Assembly (NCBI GenBank): GCA_025463335.1
Contig: JAOBWJ010000185.1
Coordinates: forward strand, 1-45,579
From: Acidimicrobiales bacterium
GTDB lineage: Bacteria > Actinomycetota > Acidimicrobiia > Acidimicrobiales > CADCSY01
DNA length: 45,579 nt
Direction of reading: 5' to 3'
How positions within the stretch are numbered: position 1 is the first letter of the stretch; every line of letters begins with the position of its first letter. The position numbers and the translations under genes are program-made. Of this stretch, positions 9,724 to 17,582 are shown piece by piece. The notes below the pieces were generated by a model that ran no database searches, was not told the origin of the DNA, and worked only from the letters and a program-made list of their open reading frames with translations.

Positions 9724-10515
9724 GTGGGTGACCTCGCCGTGCTCCGATCCCGTCTGCGGGAGCTCGACCGCGTGGTGGTGGCGTTCAGCGGCGGAGCCGA
9801 CTCGGCCTTCCTCGCCTGGGTGGCCCACGACGAGCTCGGCCCCGGCCGGGCGGCGGCGGTGACCGCCGTGTCCCCGTCGCTTGCCCCCGAGGCGGAGGGC
9901 GAGTGCCGGGCCCTCGCCGAGGAATGGGGCCTGCGCTGGCTTCCCGTGCTCACCGACGAGCTGGCCAACCCGGCCTACGGCATCAACGACGGCGAGCGCT
10001 GCTACTACTGCAAGGCCGAGCTGATGGACGTGGTCGGTCCCGTCGCCGCCGAGGCGGGGGCCACGGTCGTGCTGGGCGTGAACCTCGACGACCTGGGCGA
10101 CCACCGCCCCGGGCAGCGGGCCGCCGCCGAGCGGGGCGCCGCCTTCCCGTTGGTCGAGGCCGGCTTCACCAAGGACGACGTGCGGGCCGCCTCCAAGTTG
10201 CTCGGCCTGCGCACGTGGGACAAGCCGGCCGCCGCCTGCCTGGCCTCACGGGTGCCTTACGGCACCCCGGTCACGCTGTCCGTGTTGCGCGAGGTGGCCG
10301 CCGCCGAGTCCGGGCTGCGGGCCCTGGGGTTCCGGCAGCTCCGCGTGCGCCACTACGGCGACCTGGCCAGCCTCGAGGTGCCGGTCGACGAGCTGGCCGA
10401 CGTGGTGGCCCAGCGGACGGCCGTGGTCGACGCGGTCCGGGCCGCCGGTTACCGCTACGTGACCCTCGACCTCGAGGGATTTCGTTCCGGCAACCTCAAC
10501 GCCGCCTTGCCGTGA
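9724..10515 (+). CDS. larE: ATP-dependent sulfur transferase LarE
   Basis: PP-loop ATP pyrophosphatase that AMPylates and then thiolates the nickel-pincer nucleotide precursor (pyridinium dicarboxylate mononucleotide) used by lactate racemase and related racemases. The 263-aa protein has the PP-loop SGGADS (S22-S27), RCYYCK with C93 and C96, the GVNLDDLGDHRPGQ region, TKDDVRAASKLLGL, and KPAAACLASR with C172. Some characterised LarE proteins have one sacrificial cysteine, others have three that hold an iron-sulfur cluster; the three cysteines here (C93, C96, C172) suggest the cluster type. No larA, larB or larC is nearby, so the nickel enzyme served is unknown. GTG 9724 is a best guess; GTG 9736 is possible. 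Its stop lies in a 17-bp tandem duplication shared with the next gene. Confidence 0.88.
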   Translation: MGDLAVLRSRLRELDRVVVAFSGGADSAFLAWVAHDELGPGRAAAVTAVSPSLAPEAEGECRALAEEWGLRWLPVLTDELANPAYGINDGERCYYCKAELMDVVGPVAAEAGATVVLGVNLDDLGDHRPGQRAAAERGAAFPLVEAGFTKDDVRAASKLLGLRTWDKPAAACLASRVPYGTPVTLSVLREVAAAESGLRALGFRQLRVRHYGDLASLEVPVDELADVVAQRTAVVDAVRAAGYRYVTLDLEGFRSGNLNAALP

Positions 10516-10540
10516 GCGAAGCCTTGCCGTGAGCGAAGCC
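10504..10540 (+). repeat. 17-bp tandem duplication across the larE stop / next gene start
   Basis: GCCTTGCCGTGAGCGAA occurs twice head to tail (10504-10520, 10521-10537) and is followed by the first three bases of a third copy. Copy one holds the larE stop in a GTGA. Its GTG would open a frame that ends within six codons. Copy two supplies the working GTG at 10529 for the next gene. Confidence 0.9.
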
Positions 10541-10996
10541 GACCGCCGAGAGGCCGACCGCCAGGAAGCCGACGAGGCGCTGGCCGAGTACGGGGCGGTG
10601 CTGGCCGAGGCGATCGTGGCCGCGCTCCCGGCGTGGTCGTCGCGGGCGGTGGCTGCCCACCGCCCCGACCTCGCCGACGCCGGCGCGGCCGCCGGCCGGG
10701 AGGCGGGCACCGCCCTCGGCCCCCGGCTGCAAGCGTTGCTGGCGGCCGACGTCGACCAGCAGCGGACCAACCCCCTGGCGCTGGCTCGGGAGGCGGTGGC
10801 CTGGCCCACGGCCGTGCTGCGGGATGCCGGCGTGCCTCCGGTCGAGCGCGACGCTCACGACCGGGCCCACTTCCCGGACGACCTCTATGGCCTGACCCCC
10901 ATGTCGTTCGCCGAGCTCGACCCGTCCCTGAACGAGCCCGGCATCCTCTGGGGTGCCATCAAGGCCCGAGCCCACCTCCTCCGGCACCAGCGATGA
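10529..10996 (+). CDS. Conserved-looking hypothetical protein
   Basis: 155-aa soluble protein, Ala- and acid-rich, with an amphipathic helical N-terminal half (ADEALAEYGAVLAEAIVAALP) and a more specific C-terminal half (FPDDLYGLTPMSFAELD, GILWGAIKARAHLLR). No cysteine, signal peptide or membrane segment is visible and I recognise no domain. The codon bias matches its neighbours. It starts at GTG 10529 inside the second copy of a tandem duplication and ends in an ATGA overlap with the next gene. It is therefore probably co-transcribed with larE and the following small gene. Function unknown. Confidence 0.8.
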   Translation: MSEADRREADRQEADEALAEYGAVLAEAIVAALPAWSSRAVAAHRPDLADAGAAAGREAGTALGPRLQALLAADVDQQRTNPLALAREAVAWPTAVLRDAGVPPVERDAHDRAHFPDDLYGLTPMSFAELDPSLNEPGILWGAIKARAHLLRHQR

Positions 10997-11313
10997 TCGT
11001 CGTCGCCCTGACGCCCGACCTCGCCGATCGTGCCCGCATCGCGGTGATCGTCCCCGATGTCCGTTTCGTGGGCGCCACCGGCCTCCTGACCGGGGCGGCC
11101 AAGGGCGCCGACGTGGTGCTCGTCGACCTGAGCCGGCCCGGAGTGCTCGACGTGCTCGACGACGTCGTGGCCCTCGGGGGACGGGTGGTGGGCTACGGAC
11201 CGCACGTCGACACGGCGCTGCTGGCGGCCGCCACCGCCGCCGGCGTCGAGGCCGTGCCCCGTTCCCGCTTCTTCCGGGACCCGACTCCGTTCATCCATCC
11301 GAAACAGTCGTGA
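10993..11313 (+). CDS. Small receiver-like hypothetical protein
   Basis: 106-aa protein with alternating hydrophobic strands and Ala-rich helices: MIVVALTPDLADRARIAV, then ADVVLVDLSRPGVLDVLDD, then GRVVGYGPHVDTALLAAA and GVEAVPRSRFF. The layout resembles a CheY-like receiver or other flavodoxin-like fold, with an Asp at the end of the third strand (VVLVDLSRP). The acidic pocket of true receivers is missing, so it may be a pseudo-receiver. It overlaps the previous gene by ATGA and ends 57 bp before the ammonium transporter start. Its last codons overlap the GAAAC repeat described there. Function not known. Confidence 0.75.
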   Translation: MIVVALTPDLADRARIAVIVPDVRFVGATGLLTGAAKGADVVLVDLSRPGVLDVLDDVVALGGRVVGYGPHVDTALLAAATAAGVEAVPRSRFFRDPTPFIHPKQS

Positions 11314-11324
11314 AACAGCGTTTC
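11301..11324. promoter_or_regulatory. Candidate nitrogen-control site upstream of amt
   Basis: GAAAC (11301-11305), six bases, GAAAC (11312-11316), then GTTTC (11320-11324) in inverted order. Two GAAAC half-sites 11 bp apart resemble the spacing of actinobacterial GlnR boxes, and the gene downstream is an ammonium transporter, a classic GlnR target. The match is partial (no GTnAC half-site), so this is a suggestion only. Confidence 0.35.
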
Positions 11325-11327
11325 GCC

Positions 11328-11357
11328 ATCCTGTCGCCGTCAGCTTGTCGACAGGAT
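11328..11357. promoter_or_regulatory. Inverted repeat in the amt leader
   Basis: ATCCTGTCG (11328-11336) and CGACAGGAT (11349-11357) are perfect 9-bp arms around a 12-base loop, ending 13 bases before the preferred amt start ATG 11371. It could be an operator, or an RNA hairpin close to the ribosome binding site (GGAG at 11358-11361). There is no T-run after it, so it is probably not a terminator. Confidence 0.45.
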
Positions 11358-11370
11358 GGAGCAACGAACG

Positions 11371-12672
11371 ATGAACACGGGCGATACGGCATGGTTGCTG
11401 GTGGCAACCGCCCTCGTGCTCTTCATGACCCCCGGGCTGGCGTTCTTCTACGGCGGCATGGTCCGCAGCAAGAACGTCCTGGGCATGCTGATGCAGAACT
11501 ACGTGGCCATGGGCGTGGTCGGCGTCCTCTGGGTGCTCGTCGGCTTCACCCTCGCCTTCGGGCATCCCGGTGACGGCGGCTTCATCGGCAACTTCGATTT
11601 CATCGGCTTCAAGGACGTCAACGGCAACGGGGTCGGGCCCGAGTTCTTCAACCTGACGATCCCGTTCATCCTGTTCGCCGGCTACCAGATGACGTTCGCC
11701 ATCATCACGCCGGCGCTCATCACCGGCGCCACGGCCGACCGCATGAAGTTCAGCGCGTATGTGACCTTCATCAGCGCCTGGCTCGTCCTCGTCTACACAC
11801 CGGTCGCCCACTGGGTGTTCGCCGGCGGCTGGCTGGCCGACATGGGCGCCCTCGACTTCGCCGGCGGTGCCGTGGTCCACATCAACGCCGGCGCCGCTGC
11901 TCTGGCCGTGGTGCTCGTGCTCGGTGCCCGCCGGGGCTTCGGTCGCGACGCCATGCCGCCCCACAACCTGCCGCTCACGTTGCTCGGCACCGGCATCCTG
12001 TGGTTCGGCTGGGCCGGCTTCAACGCCGGTTCCGCCCTCGGCGCCAACGGGCTCGCCGCACAGGCCCTCGTCAACACGTTCGTGGCCGCTTCGGCTGCCA
12101 TGCTCGGCTGGCTCGTCGTCGAGAAGGTCCGCGACGGTCACGCCACCACCCTCGGCGCGGCGTCCGGTGCCGTGGCCGGCCTGGTCGCCATCACCCCGTG
12201 CGCCGGCTTCGTCGGCACGCTCCCGGCCATCCTCATCGGCTTCGTCACCGGCGGCGTGTGCCTGCTGGCGATCGGGCTGAAGAACCGCTTCGGCTACGAC
12301 GACTCGCTTGATGTGGTCGGGGTCCACCTGGTGGGCGGGCTCATGGGCTCGATCCTGCTGGGCTTCTTCGCCGACCGGTCGATCAACGCCATCGTGTCCA
12401 ACGAGGGGCTCTTCATCGGCGGCGGGGCCGACCTGCTGGTCGACCAGATCGTGGCCTCGGTGGTGACGCTGGTGTTCTCGTTCACGGTCTCGTTCGCGCT
12501 GGCCAAGGTCATCGACAAGACGATCGGGCTCCGGATCAGCGCCGACGAGGAGCTGGAGGGCCTCGACCGCAGCCAGCATGCCGAGACCGCCTACGCCCTC
12601 AACGAGCTGACCTCGAACCTCGGCACCCTGACCCATCCGACCGCCGACCACGAGCCGGCCCGGACGCACTGA
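11371..12672 (+). CDS. amt: Ammonium transporter (Amt/MEP/Rh family)
   Basis: 433-aa integral membrane protein that takes up ammonium across the cytoplasmic membrane. It has eleven or so hydrophobic helices and family signatures: the N-terminal FMTPGLAFFYGGMVRSKN, the DFAGGAVVHINAGAAALA motif carrying the first pore histidine, and VGVHLVGGLMGS carrying the second. The C-terminal cytosolic tail is about 40 residues (ADEELEGLDRSQHAE), where PII proteins dock in known homologues. ATG 11371 is preferred to ATG 11356 because GGAG lies nine bases upstream. No glnK/PII gene follows, which is unusual for amt, but the PII-modifying enzyme GlnD is encoded 1.6 kb downstream. A candidate nitrogen-control site and an inverted repeat precede it. 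Confidence 0.95.
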   Translation: MNTGDTAWLLVATALVLFMTPGLAFFYGGMVRSKNVLGMLMQNYVAMGVVGVLWVLVGFTLAFGHPGDGGFIGNFDFIGFKDVNGNGVGPEFFNLTIPFILFAGYQMTFAIITPALITGATADRMKFSAYVTFISAWLVLVYTPVAHWVFAGGWLADMGALDFAGGAVVHINAGAAALAVVLVLGARRGFGRDAMPPHNLPLTLLGTGILWFGWAGFNAGSALGANGLAAQALVNTFVAASAAMLGWLVVEKVRDGHATTLGAASGAVAGLVAITPCAGFVGTLPAILIGFVTGGVCLLAIGLKNRFGYDDSLDVVGVHLVGGLMGSILLGFFADRSINAIVSNEGLFIGGGADLLVDQIVASVVTLVFSFTVSFALAKVIDKTIGLRISADEELEGLDRSQHAETAYALNELTSNLGTLTHPTADHEPARTH

Positions 12673-12678
12673 CAGGGC

Positions 12679-12858
12679 TCAGTCGTCCTCGAACCGCTGC
12701 CATCCGGCATCGGTGATGGAGCGGTGCTCGAAGAACAAGCAGTGCTCGGGGCAGGCGAACGGCATGTCGTCGTTTGCCCCGAGCCGGCATCGCTGCACGA
12801 GATCGGCGCCGCCCGTCGATCGGGTCGAGTAGTGGCGGCAGTCCCTGCGTACCTCCAT
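12679..12858 (-). CDS. Small cysteine-rich protein (59 aa)
   Basis: A short frame on the minus strand encodes a compact protein with four cysteines (C7, C24, C36, C40), a CPEHCLFFEHR segment and a C-terminal AGWQRFEDD. The cysteine/histidine pattern (DCRHY, RCRLG, CPEHC) suggests a small zinc- or iron-binding domain. It is tail-to-tail with amt (6 bp apart) and divergent from the flavoprotein gene (20 bp). High G/C at third positions and the ordered cysteine spacing argue that it is a real gene, although no family name comes to mind. The start ATG 12858 is the only reasonable one. Confidence 0.68.
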   Translation of the reverse strand: MEVRRDCRHYSTRSTGGADLVQRCRLGANDDMPFACPEHCLFFEHRSITDAGWQRFEDD

Positions 12859-12878
12859 GGCCCTCTACCGTACGGCGG

Positions 12879-14231
12879 ATGGGAGAGCGGCTCGTGGTCA
12901 TCGGTGGGGATGCCGGTGGCATGGGCGCGGCCTCGACGGCCCGCCGGCTCCGTGCCGACCTCGACATCGTGGCCCTCGAGAAGGGCGACCACACGAGCTA
13001 TGCGGCGTGCGGCATCCCGTACCTCATCGGCGGTGAGGTGGAGCGGGTCGACGACCTCGTCGCTCGCACGCCGCAGGAGTTCCGCAACCACCATCGCATC
13101 GACGTGCGCATGCGGCACGAGGCCATGGGCATCGACCTCGACCGGCGCGAGGTCGAGGTCCGCGACCACGAGCACGATCGCACGTTCCGCCTCGGCTTCG
13201 ACCAGCTCGTGCTCGGCACGGGGTCCCGTCCGATGCGGCCGGAGCTGCCGGGGATCGACGGTCCCGACATCTTCGGCGTGCAGACGCTGGACGACGGATC
13301 CCGCCTGCTCCAGCGCGTCACCGAGCGGCCGGTGCAACGCGTGGTGGTCGTGGGTGGCGGCTACATCGGGCTGGAGATGGCCGAGGCGTTCGTCCGTCGG
13401 GGGGCGGCGGTGACGGTCGTCGACCACTCGCCCGAGGTCATGGGCACGCTCGATCCCGACATGGGCGCGCTGGTGAGCCGGGCCATGCGGCGCCACGGTG
13501 TCGAGGTGCGGTGCGGGACGGGCGTCACCGGCTTCGAGCCGGGCGTGGTCCACACCGATGATGGTGACCTCCCCGCCGACCTGGTGGTGCTCGGGATGGG
13601 TGTCGTGCCCAACAGCGAGCTGGCTGGCGAGGCCGGGCTGAAGCTCGGCGTGAGAAACGCCATCGTCGTCGATCGTCGCCAGCACACGTCGGCCGACGGC
13701 GTGTGGGCGGCGGGCGACTGCGTCGAGTCGTACCACCTGGTGTCGGGCCATCCCGTCCACATCGCCCTGGGAACGGTGACCAACAAGCAGGCTCGGGTGG
13801 CCGGCACCAACATCGGGGGCGGGTACGCGACCTTCCCGGGCGTGGTGGGCACGGCCGTGTCCAAGATCTGCGACACCGAGGTGGCCCGCACCGGTCTGAC
13901 CGAGCGGGAAGCGACCCACGCCGGCTTCGAGTTCCATGTGGCCAAGGTCGACGCGAAGACGCGGGCCAGCTACTACCCGGGGGCCGGGGACATCACGGTG
14001 AAGATGGTGGCCGAGCGGCGCAGCGGCCGGCTCCTCGGTGCCCAGCTGGTGGGACAGGAGGGGGCGGCCAAGCGCATCGACGTGGTAGCGGTGGCGCTGC
14101 ACGCGGGCATGAACGTGGAGCAGATGACCGCCCTCGACCTCTCCTACGCCCCGCCGTACTCGCCGGTGTGGGATCCGATCCTCGTGGCCGCCCGGCAGGC
14201 GACCGGCCTGGTGGCCAAGGGGATGGCGTGA
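12879..14231 (+). CDS. FAD-dependent CoA-disulfide reductase / NADH oxidase-like oxidoreductase
   Basis: 450-aa flavoprotein of the pyridine nucleotide-disulfide oxidoreductase class, single-cysteine branch. Visible are the N-terminal FAD Rossmann motif VVIGGDAGGMGAA, the active-site cysteine C44 in SYAACGIPY as in CoA-disulfide reductase and NADH oxidase, and VLGTGSRPM. A second NAD(P)H Rossmann motif is VVVVGGGYIGLEMAE near 153-167, followed by the FAD-contact VWAAGDCVE and the C-terminal DLSYAPPYSPVWDP typical of the dimer interface. It should use NAD(P)H to reduce a low-molecular-weight disulfide, persulfide or oxygen; the substrate is not decided by sequence. It starts the operon with glnD (GTGA overlap), NUDIX and VOC genes. 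Confidence 0.88.
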   Translation: MGERLVVIGGDAGGMGAASTARRLRADLDIVALEKGDHTSYAACGIPYLIGGEVERVDDLVARTPQEFRNHHRIDVRMRHEAMGIDLDRREVEVRDHEHDRTFRLGFDQLVLGTGSRPMRPELPGIDGPDIFGVQTLDDGSRLLQRVTERPVQRVVVVGGGYIGLEMAEAFVRRGAAVTVVDHSPEVMGTLDPDMGALVSRAMRRHGVEVRCGTGVTGFEPGVVHTDDGDLPADLVVLGMGVVPNSELAGEAGLKLGVRNAIVVDRRQHTSADGVWAAGDCVESYHLVSGHPVHIALGTVTNKQARVAGTNIGGGYATFPGVVGTAVSKICDTEVARTGLTEREATHAGFEFHVAKVDAKTRASYYPGAGDITVKMVAERRSGRLLGAQLVGQEGAAKRIDVVAVALHAGMNVEQMTALDLSYAPPYSPVWDPILVAARQATGLVAKGMA

Positions 14232-16531
14232 AGGCGGGGGCCGCCGCCCTGCTCGACGGTCGGACCGCCGTCATCGACGACACGTCCCTGCGGGGTCGGG
14301 CGATGTGCCGGGCTCTGTCGGACGCCACCGACCGATGGTTGGCCGCGTTGTTCGAGGAGGCGACGAGGGGCGACGGACGGGGCCTCACGCTGGTGGCCAC
14401 CGGCGGCTACGGGCGCCAGGAGCTGGCCCCGGGCAGTGACCTCGACGTGTGGCTCCTGCACGACGGCCGGGACGACGTGAGCGCGGTGGCCGAGCGGCTC
14501 TGGTACCCGATCTGGGATGCCGGGCTGAAGCTCGGTCATGCCGTGCGCACGCCGAAGCAGGCGCAGGCCATGATCGGCGAGGACCTCGACACGGCGACGG
14601 CGTCGCTCTCGGCCCGGCATGTCGCCGGGGAGACCGCCCTGGCGTCCGATTTCGTCGGCGTCGCCCTCGATCGGTGGCGCAGGAAGGGCGTGCGCTGGCT
14701 CGACACCCTGCACGTGCGACTCATCGCTCGGCACGGTCTGGCCGGCGAGGTGGCGTTCCTCCTCGAGCCCGACCTGAAGGAGGGGCGGGGTGGGCTGCGC
14801 GACATCCATGCCCTCCGGTGGGCCGAGGCCACCCGGCCGGTGATGCTGCCGGGCGACGCCGAGGTGCTGACCGCCGCCGAGGACACGCTGCTCGACGTGC
14901 GGGTCGCCCTCCACCGGCTGACCAAGCGGGCCGCCGACGATCTGCTGCTCGATCGCCAGGACGAGGTGGCCGCCGCGCTGGGCGACGCCGACGCCGACGC
15001 GCTCATGGCCCGCGTGTCGGCCGCCGGCCGGACCGTCGCCTGGGTCAGTGACGAGGCGTGGCGGCGCGAGATGTCGACGTTCCGGACGTCGATCGGGCGG
15101 GCCTTCCGCCGGGAGCGTTCGGTGGGCCCCGGCCTGGTGCTGCGCGACCAGGAGATCCACGTCGACCCGGCCGCCGACTTCGAGGACCGGTCGCTCGTGC
15201 TGCGGGCCGGCGCCGTGGCCGCCGCCAGCATGATGCCGATCGACCGGCAGTCGCTCGACCTCCTCGCCGCCCGGGCGCCGGCGCTCGACGGGCCCTGGCC
15301 CGATGCCGCCCGCGAGGCGCTCGTCGACCTGCTGTCGAAGGGCCACGCCGCCATCCCGGTGCTCGAGACGCTCGACCAGCGCCACCTGCTCGAGCGGGTG
15401 CTGCCCGAGTGGGGGGCGGTGCGGTCGAAGCCCCAGCGCAACGCCCTGCACCGCTTCACCGTCGACCGCCACCTGTGCGAGGCGGCGGCCAACGCCGCCG
15501 GCTTCACCACCACGGTCGGCCGACCCGACCTGCTGCTGATCGGCACCTGGCTGCACGACATCGGCAAGGGCTACCCGGGCGACCACACCGACGTCGGCAT
15601 CGAGTTGGTGACGGCCATCGGTGCCCGCATGGGCTTCCCGCCGGACGACGTCGACACCCTCGTGGCCATGGTGCGCCATCACCTGCTGTTGCCCGACGTG
15701 GCCACGCGGCGAGACCTGTCCGACCCCCACGTGATCCAAGGTGTGGCCGCCGCCGCCGGCTCGCTCCAGACGCTCGAGCTGCTGGCGGCGCTCACCGAGG
15801 CCGACAGCAGGGCCACCGGTCCGTCGGCGTGGGGCCCGTGGAAGGCCGAGCTGGTCAACGAGCTCGTCCGGCGGGCGGCCCACGTGCTGCGGGGTGGCGA
15901 GCCCGAGGAGCAGGTCGACGGCTTCCCCGGCGCCGAGGTCCGGGCGCTGATGGCGCTGGGGCGAACGGTCGTGCGCGTCGACGCTCCCCAGCTCACGGTG
16001 GTCGCGCCCGACCGGCCCGGACTGTTCAGTCGGGTGGCCGGGACGCTCGCCCTCAAGGGACTCACGGTGCTGGCCGCCGAGGCCGGCGGCGGCGACGGCA
16101 TGGCCGCGTCCCAGTTCCGGGTCGAGTCGGGCGGCACCGAGGTCAGCTGGGACGAGGTGGTGGCCGACGTGCGCAAGGCGATCGACGGCCGTCTCGCCAT
16201 CGAGGCCCGGCTGGCCCAACGGGCCCGCACCGGACGACGCATGCCGGCCGCCATGCGTCTGGTGGCCGAGCCCAGCGTGCGGGTCGACAACACGGCGTCG
16301 GGCAACAGCACGGTGGTGGAGGTGCGGGCGCCCGACCGGCTCGGCGTGCTCTACCGGATCACCCGGGCGTTCGCCGATCTCGACCTCGACATCCGGTCGG
16401 CCAAGGTGGCCACCCTCGGCCATGAGGTGGTCGACTCCTTCTACGTGCGCACCACCTCGGGCTCCAAGATCGAGGACCGCGACCACGTCCGCGAACTGGA
16501 GCGGGCCATCCTCCACCAGCTGAGCCTGTGA
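14228..16531 (+). CDS. glnD: [Protein-PII] uridylyltransferase / uridylyl-removing enzyme GlnD
   Basis: Bifunctional nitrogen-sensing enzyme that modifies and demodifies PII proteins according to glutamine level. The 767-aa protein is shorter than the enterobacterial form (about 890 aa) but keeps the order of domains. First is a nucleotidyltransferase domain with GGYGRQELAPGSDLD (G59-D73, catalytic D71 and D73), then a PII-UTase helical region with LLEPDLKEGRGGLRDIHALR. An HD phosphohydrolase domain with HDIGKG (H443, D444) follows, then two ACT domains beginning near residues 590 (VVAPDRPGLFSRVAG) and 697 (VRAPDRLGVLYRITR). In actinobacteria the enzyme often adenylylates rather than uridylylates PII; sequence cannot tell which. 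It overlaps the flavoprotein gene by GTGA at its start and the NUDIX gene by GTGA at its end. Confidence 0.95.
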   Translation: MKAGAAALLDGRTAVIDDTSLRGRAMCRALSDATDRWLAALFEEATRGDGRGLTLVATGGYGRQELAPGSDLDVWLLHDGRDDVSAVAERLWYPIWDAGLKLGHAVRTPKQAQAMIGEDLDTATASLSARHVAGETALASDFVGVALDRWRRKGVRWLDTLHVRLIARHGLAGEVAFLLEPDLKEGRGGLRDIHALRWAEATRPVMLPGDAEVLTAAEDTLLDVRVALHRLTKRAADDLLLDRQDEVAAALGDADADALMARVSAAGRTVAWVSDEAWRREMSTFRTSIGRAFRRERSVGPGLVLRDQEIHVDPAADFEDRSLVLRAGAVAAASMMPIDRQSLDLLAARAPALDGPWPDAAREALVDLLSKGHAAIPVLETLDQRHLLERVLPEWGAVRSKPQRNALHRFTVDRHLCEAAANAAGFTTTVGRPDLLLIGTWLHDIGKGYPGDHTDVGIELVTAIGARMGFPPDDVDTLVAMVRHHLLLPDVATRRDLSDPHVIQGVAAAAGSLQTLELLAALTEADSRATGPSAWGPWKAELVNELVRRAAHVLRGGEPEEQVDGFPGAEVRALMALGRTVVRVDAPQLTVVAPDRPGLFSRVAGTLALKGLTVLAAEAGGGDGMAASQFRVESGGTEVSWDEVVADVRKAIDGRLAIEARLAQRARTGRRMPAAMRLVAEPSVRVDNTASGNSTVVEVRAPDRLGVLYRITRAFADLDLDIRSAKVATLGHEVVDSFYVRTTSGSKIEDRDHVRELERAILHQLSL

Positions 16532-17196
16532 CGCTCCGGCCCCAGGACCTGTTGCGGTGGAGCGAGGCCCTGGCCGGCATCGCCCGCACGGGCCTCGGCT
16601 TCACCGACAACCCCTACGAGGCCGAGCGGTTCGACGAGATCCTCCACATCGCGGCCGACATCGGCGTGGCCGCGGGACGCGACTTCGCCAGCGACGAGCT
16701 CGTCCAGGAGTGGATGAAGCACGTCGGCCGCGGCGTACCCGGCTACCAGACGCCCAAGGTGGGGATCGGCGCCGTGGTGGGAAACGACCGGGGCGAGATC
16801 CTGCTCATCCAGCGGGCCGACTCGGGAGTGTGGCTGTATCCCACGGGGTGGGCCGACGTCGGCTACTCCCCGGCCGAGGTGGCGGTGAAGGAGGTGTTCG
16901 AGGAGACCGGCATCGTCTGCGTGCCCGAGCGACTCATCGCCGTCATCGACGGGCTGCGGGCCGGGTTCACCAAGATCCCGCTCTACTCGCTGGTCTTCCA
17001 GTGCCGGGCCGTGGGTGGCGAGCTGGTGGCCCATCCCCAGGAGGTCCTCGACGTGGGCTGGTTCACCGAGGACGCCATGCCCCAGCCCCTGGCCGGCCGG
17101 GAGCAGTGGGCGACCGTCTTCGCTGCCCTACGGGGCGAGGACGTCGACGTGTACTTCGATGCCCCGCGCAACCCGGTGTGGGAGAGGGAGGACTGA
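16528..17196 (+). CDS. NUDIX hydrolase with N-terminal helical domain
   Basis: 222-aa hydrolase of nucleoside-diphosphate derivatives. An N-terminal domain (about residues 1-70, LRWSEALAGIARTGLGFT) precedes the NUDIX fold, which begins near 77 (VGIGAVVGNDRGEILLIQR). The NUDIX box reads GWADVGYSPAEVAVKEV followed by FEETGI. Compared with the canonical GX5EX7REUXEEXGU it has Tyr instead of the first Glu and Lys instead of Arg, a variant I associate with NUDIX proteins that carry such an N-terminal domain and often act on ADP-ribose-like or CDP-linked substrates. The metal-binding EE pair is kept. It overlaps glnD by GTGA and the next gene by one base (TGATG), so it is in the same operon. Substrate unknown. 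Confidence 0.85.
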   Translation: MTLRPQDLLRWSEALAGIARTGLGFTDNPYEAERFDEILHIAADIGVAAGRDFASDELVQEWMKHVGRGVPGYQTPKVGIGAVVGNDRGEILLIQRADSGVWLYPTGWADVGYSPAEVAVKEVFEETGIVCVPERLIAVIDGLRAGFTKIPLYSLVFQCRAVGGELVAHPQEVLDVGWFTEDAMPQPLAGREQWATVFAALRGEDVDVYFDAPRNPVWERED

Positions 17197-17567
17197 TGCT
17201 CGATCACCTGTCGATCCAATGTGCGGACGTGGCGGCCAGCGCCGCGTTCTACGACACCGTGCTGGCGCCGCTGGGCGGCGGACGGGTCCTGGACTTCGGA
17301 GAGGTCATCGGCTTCGGAGTCGGGGGCATGCCCGACTTCTGGATCGGGCCACGCTCGACCGGCGAGGGTTTCCGGGAGGCCCACATCGCCTTCGCCGCGC
17401 CCGACCGGCCCGCCGTGCGCGACTTCATGGCCGCCGCCGTGACAGCCGGCGCCGAGGTCCTGCACGAAGCGCGGGTGTGGCCCGAGTACCACCCCGCCTA
17501 CTACGGCGGCTTCGTGCGCGATCCCGACGGCAACAACGTCGAAGCCGTCTGCCACGTGCCGGAGTAG
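17196..17567 (+). CDS. VOC (glyoxalase/bleomycin-resistance fold) family protein
   Basis: 123-aa metal-dependent-fold protein with two beta-alpha-beta-beta-beta modules. Module one opens with MLDHLSIQCADVAASAAFYDTV (H4 as a possible metal ligand). Module two includes FREAHIAFAAPDRPAVRDFM (a second histidine) and ends in YGGFVRDPDGNNVEAVCH (a glutamate ligand). This H-H-E pattern is typical of active VOC enzymes such as lactoylglutathione lyase relatives or dioxygenases, but the family is too broad to name a reaction. It is the last gene of the flavoprotein-glnD-NUDIX operon, with its ATG overlapping the NUDIX stop by one base. It converges on the beta-propeller lipoprotein gene 15 bp away. 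Confidence 0.88.
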   Translation: MLDHLSIQCADVAASAAFYDTVLAPLGGGRVLDFGEVIGFGVGGMPDFWIGPRSTGEGFREAHIAFAAPDRPAVRDFMAAAVTAGAEVLHEARVWPEYHPAYYGGFVRDPDGNNVEAVCHVPE

Positions 17568-17582
17568 CTGTCGGCGACACTG

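Noticed and set aside
9724-10515. Calling larE an asparagine synthase or tRNA thiolation enzyme
   Set aside because: It shares the SGGxDS loop, but RCYYCK, DHRPG and KPAAACLASR are LarE features.
10885-12669. Long minus-strand frame across amt
   Set aside because: Antisense shadow; composition is His/Asp/Gly-rich and it crosses three well-supported plus-strand genes.
14144-16516. A 790-codon open frame antisense to glnD
   Set aside because: It mirrors glnD on the opposite strand; high GC removes stop codons. The peptide is His/Gly/Arg-rich with no domain.
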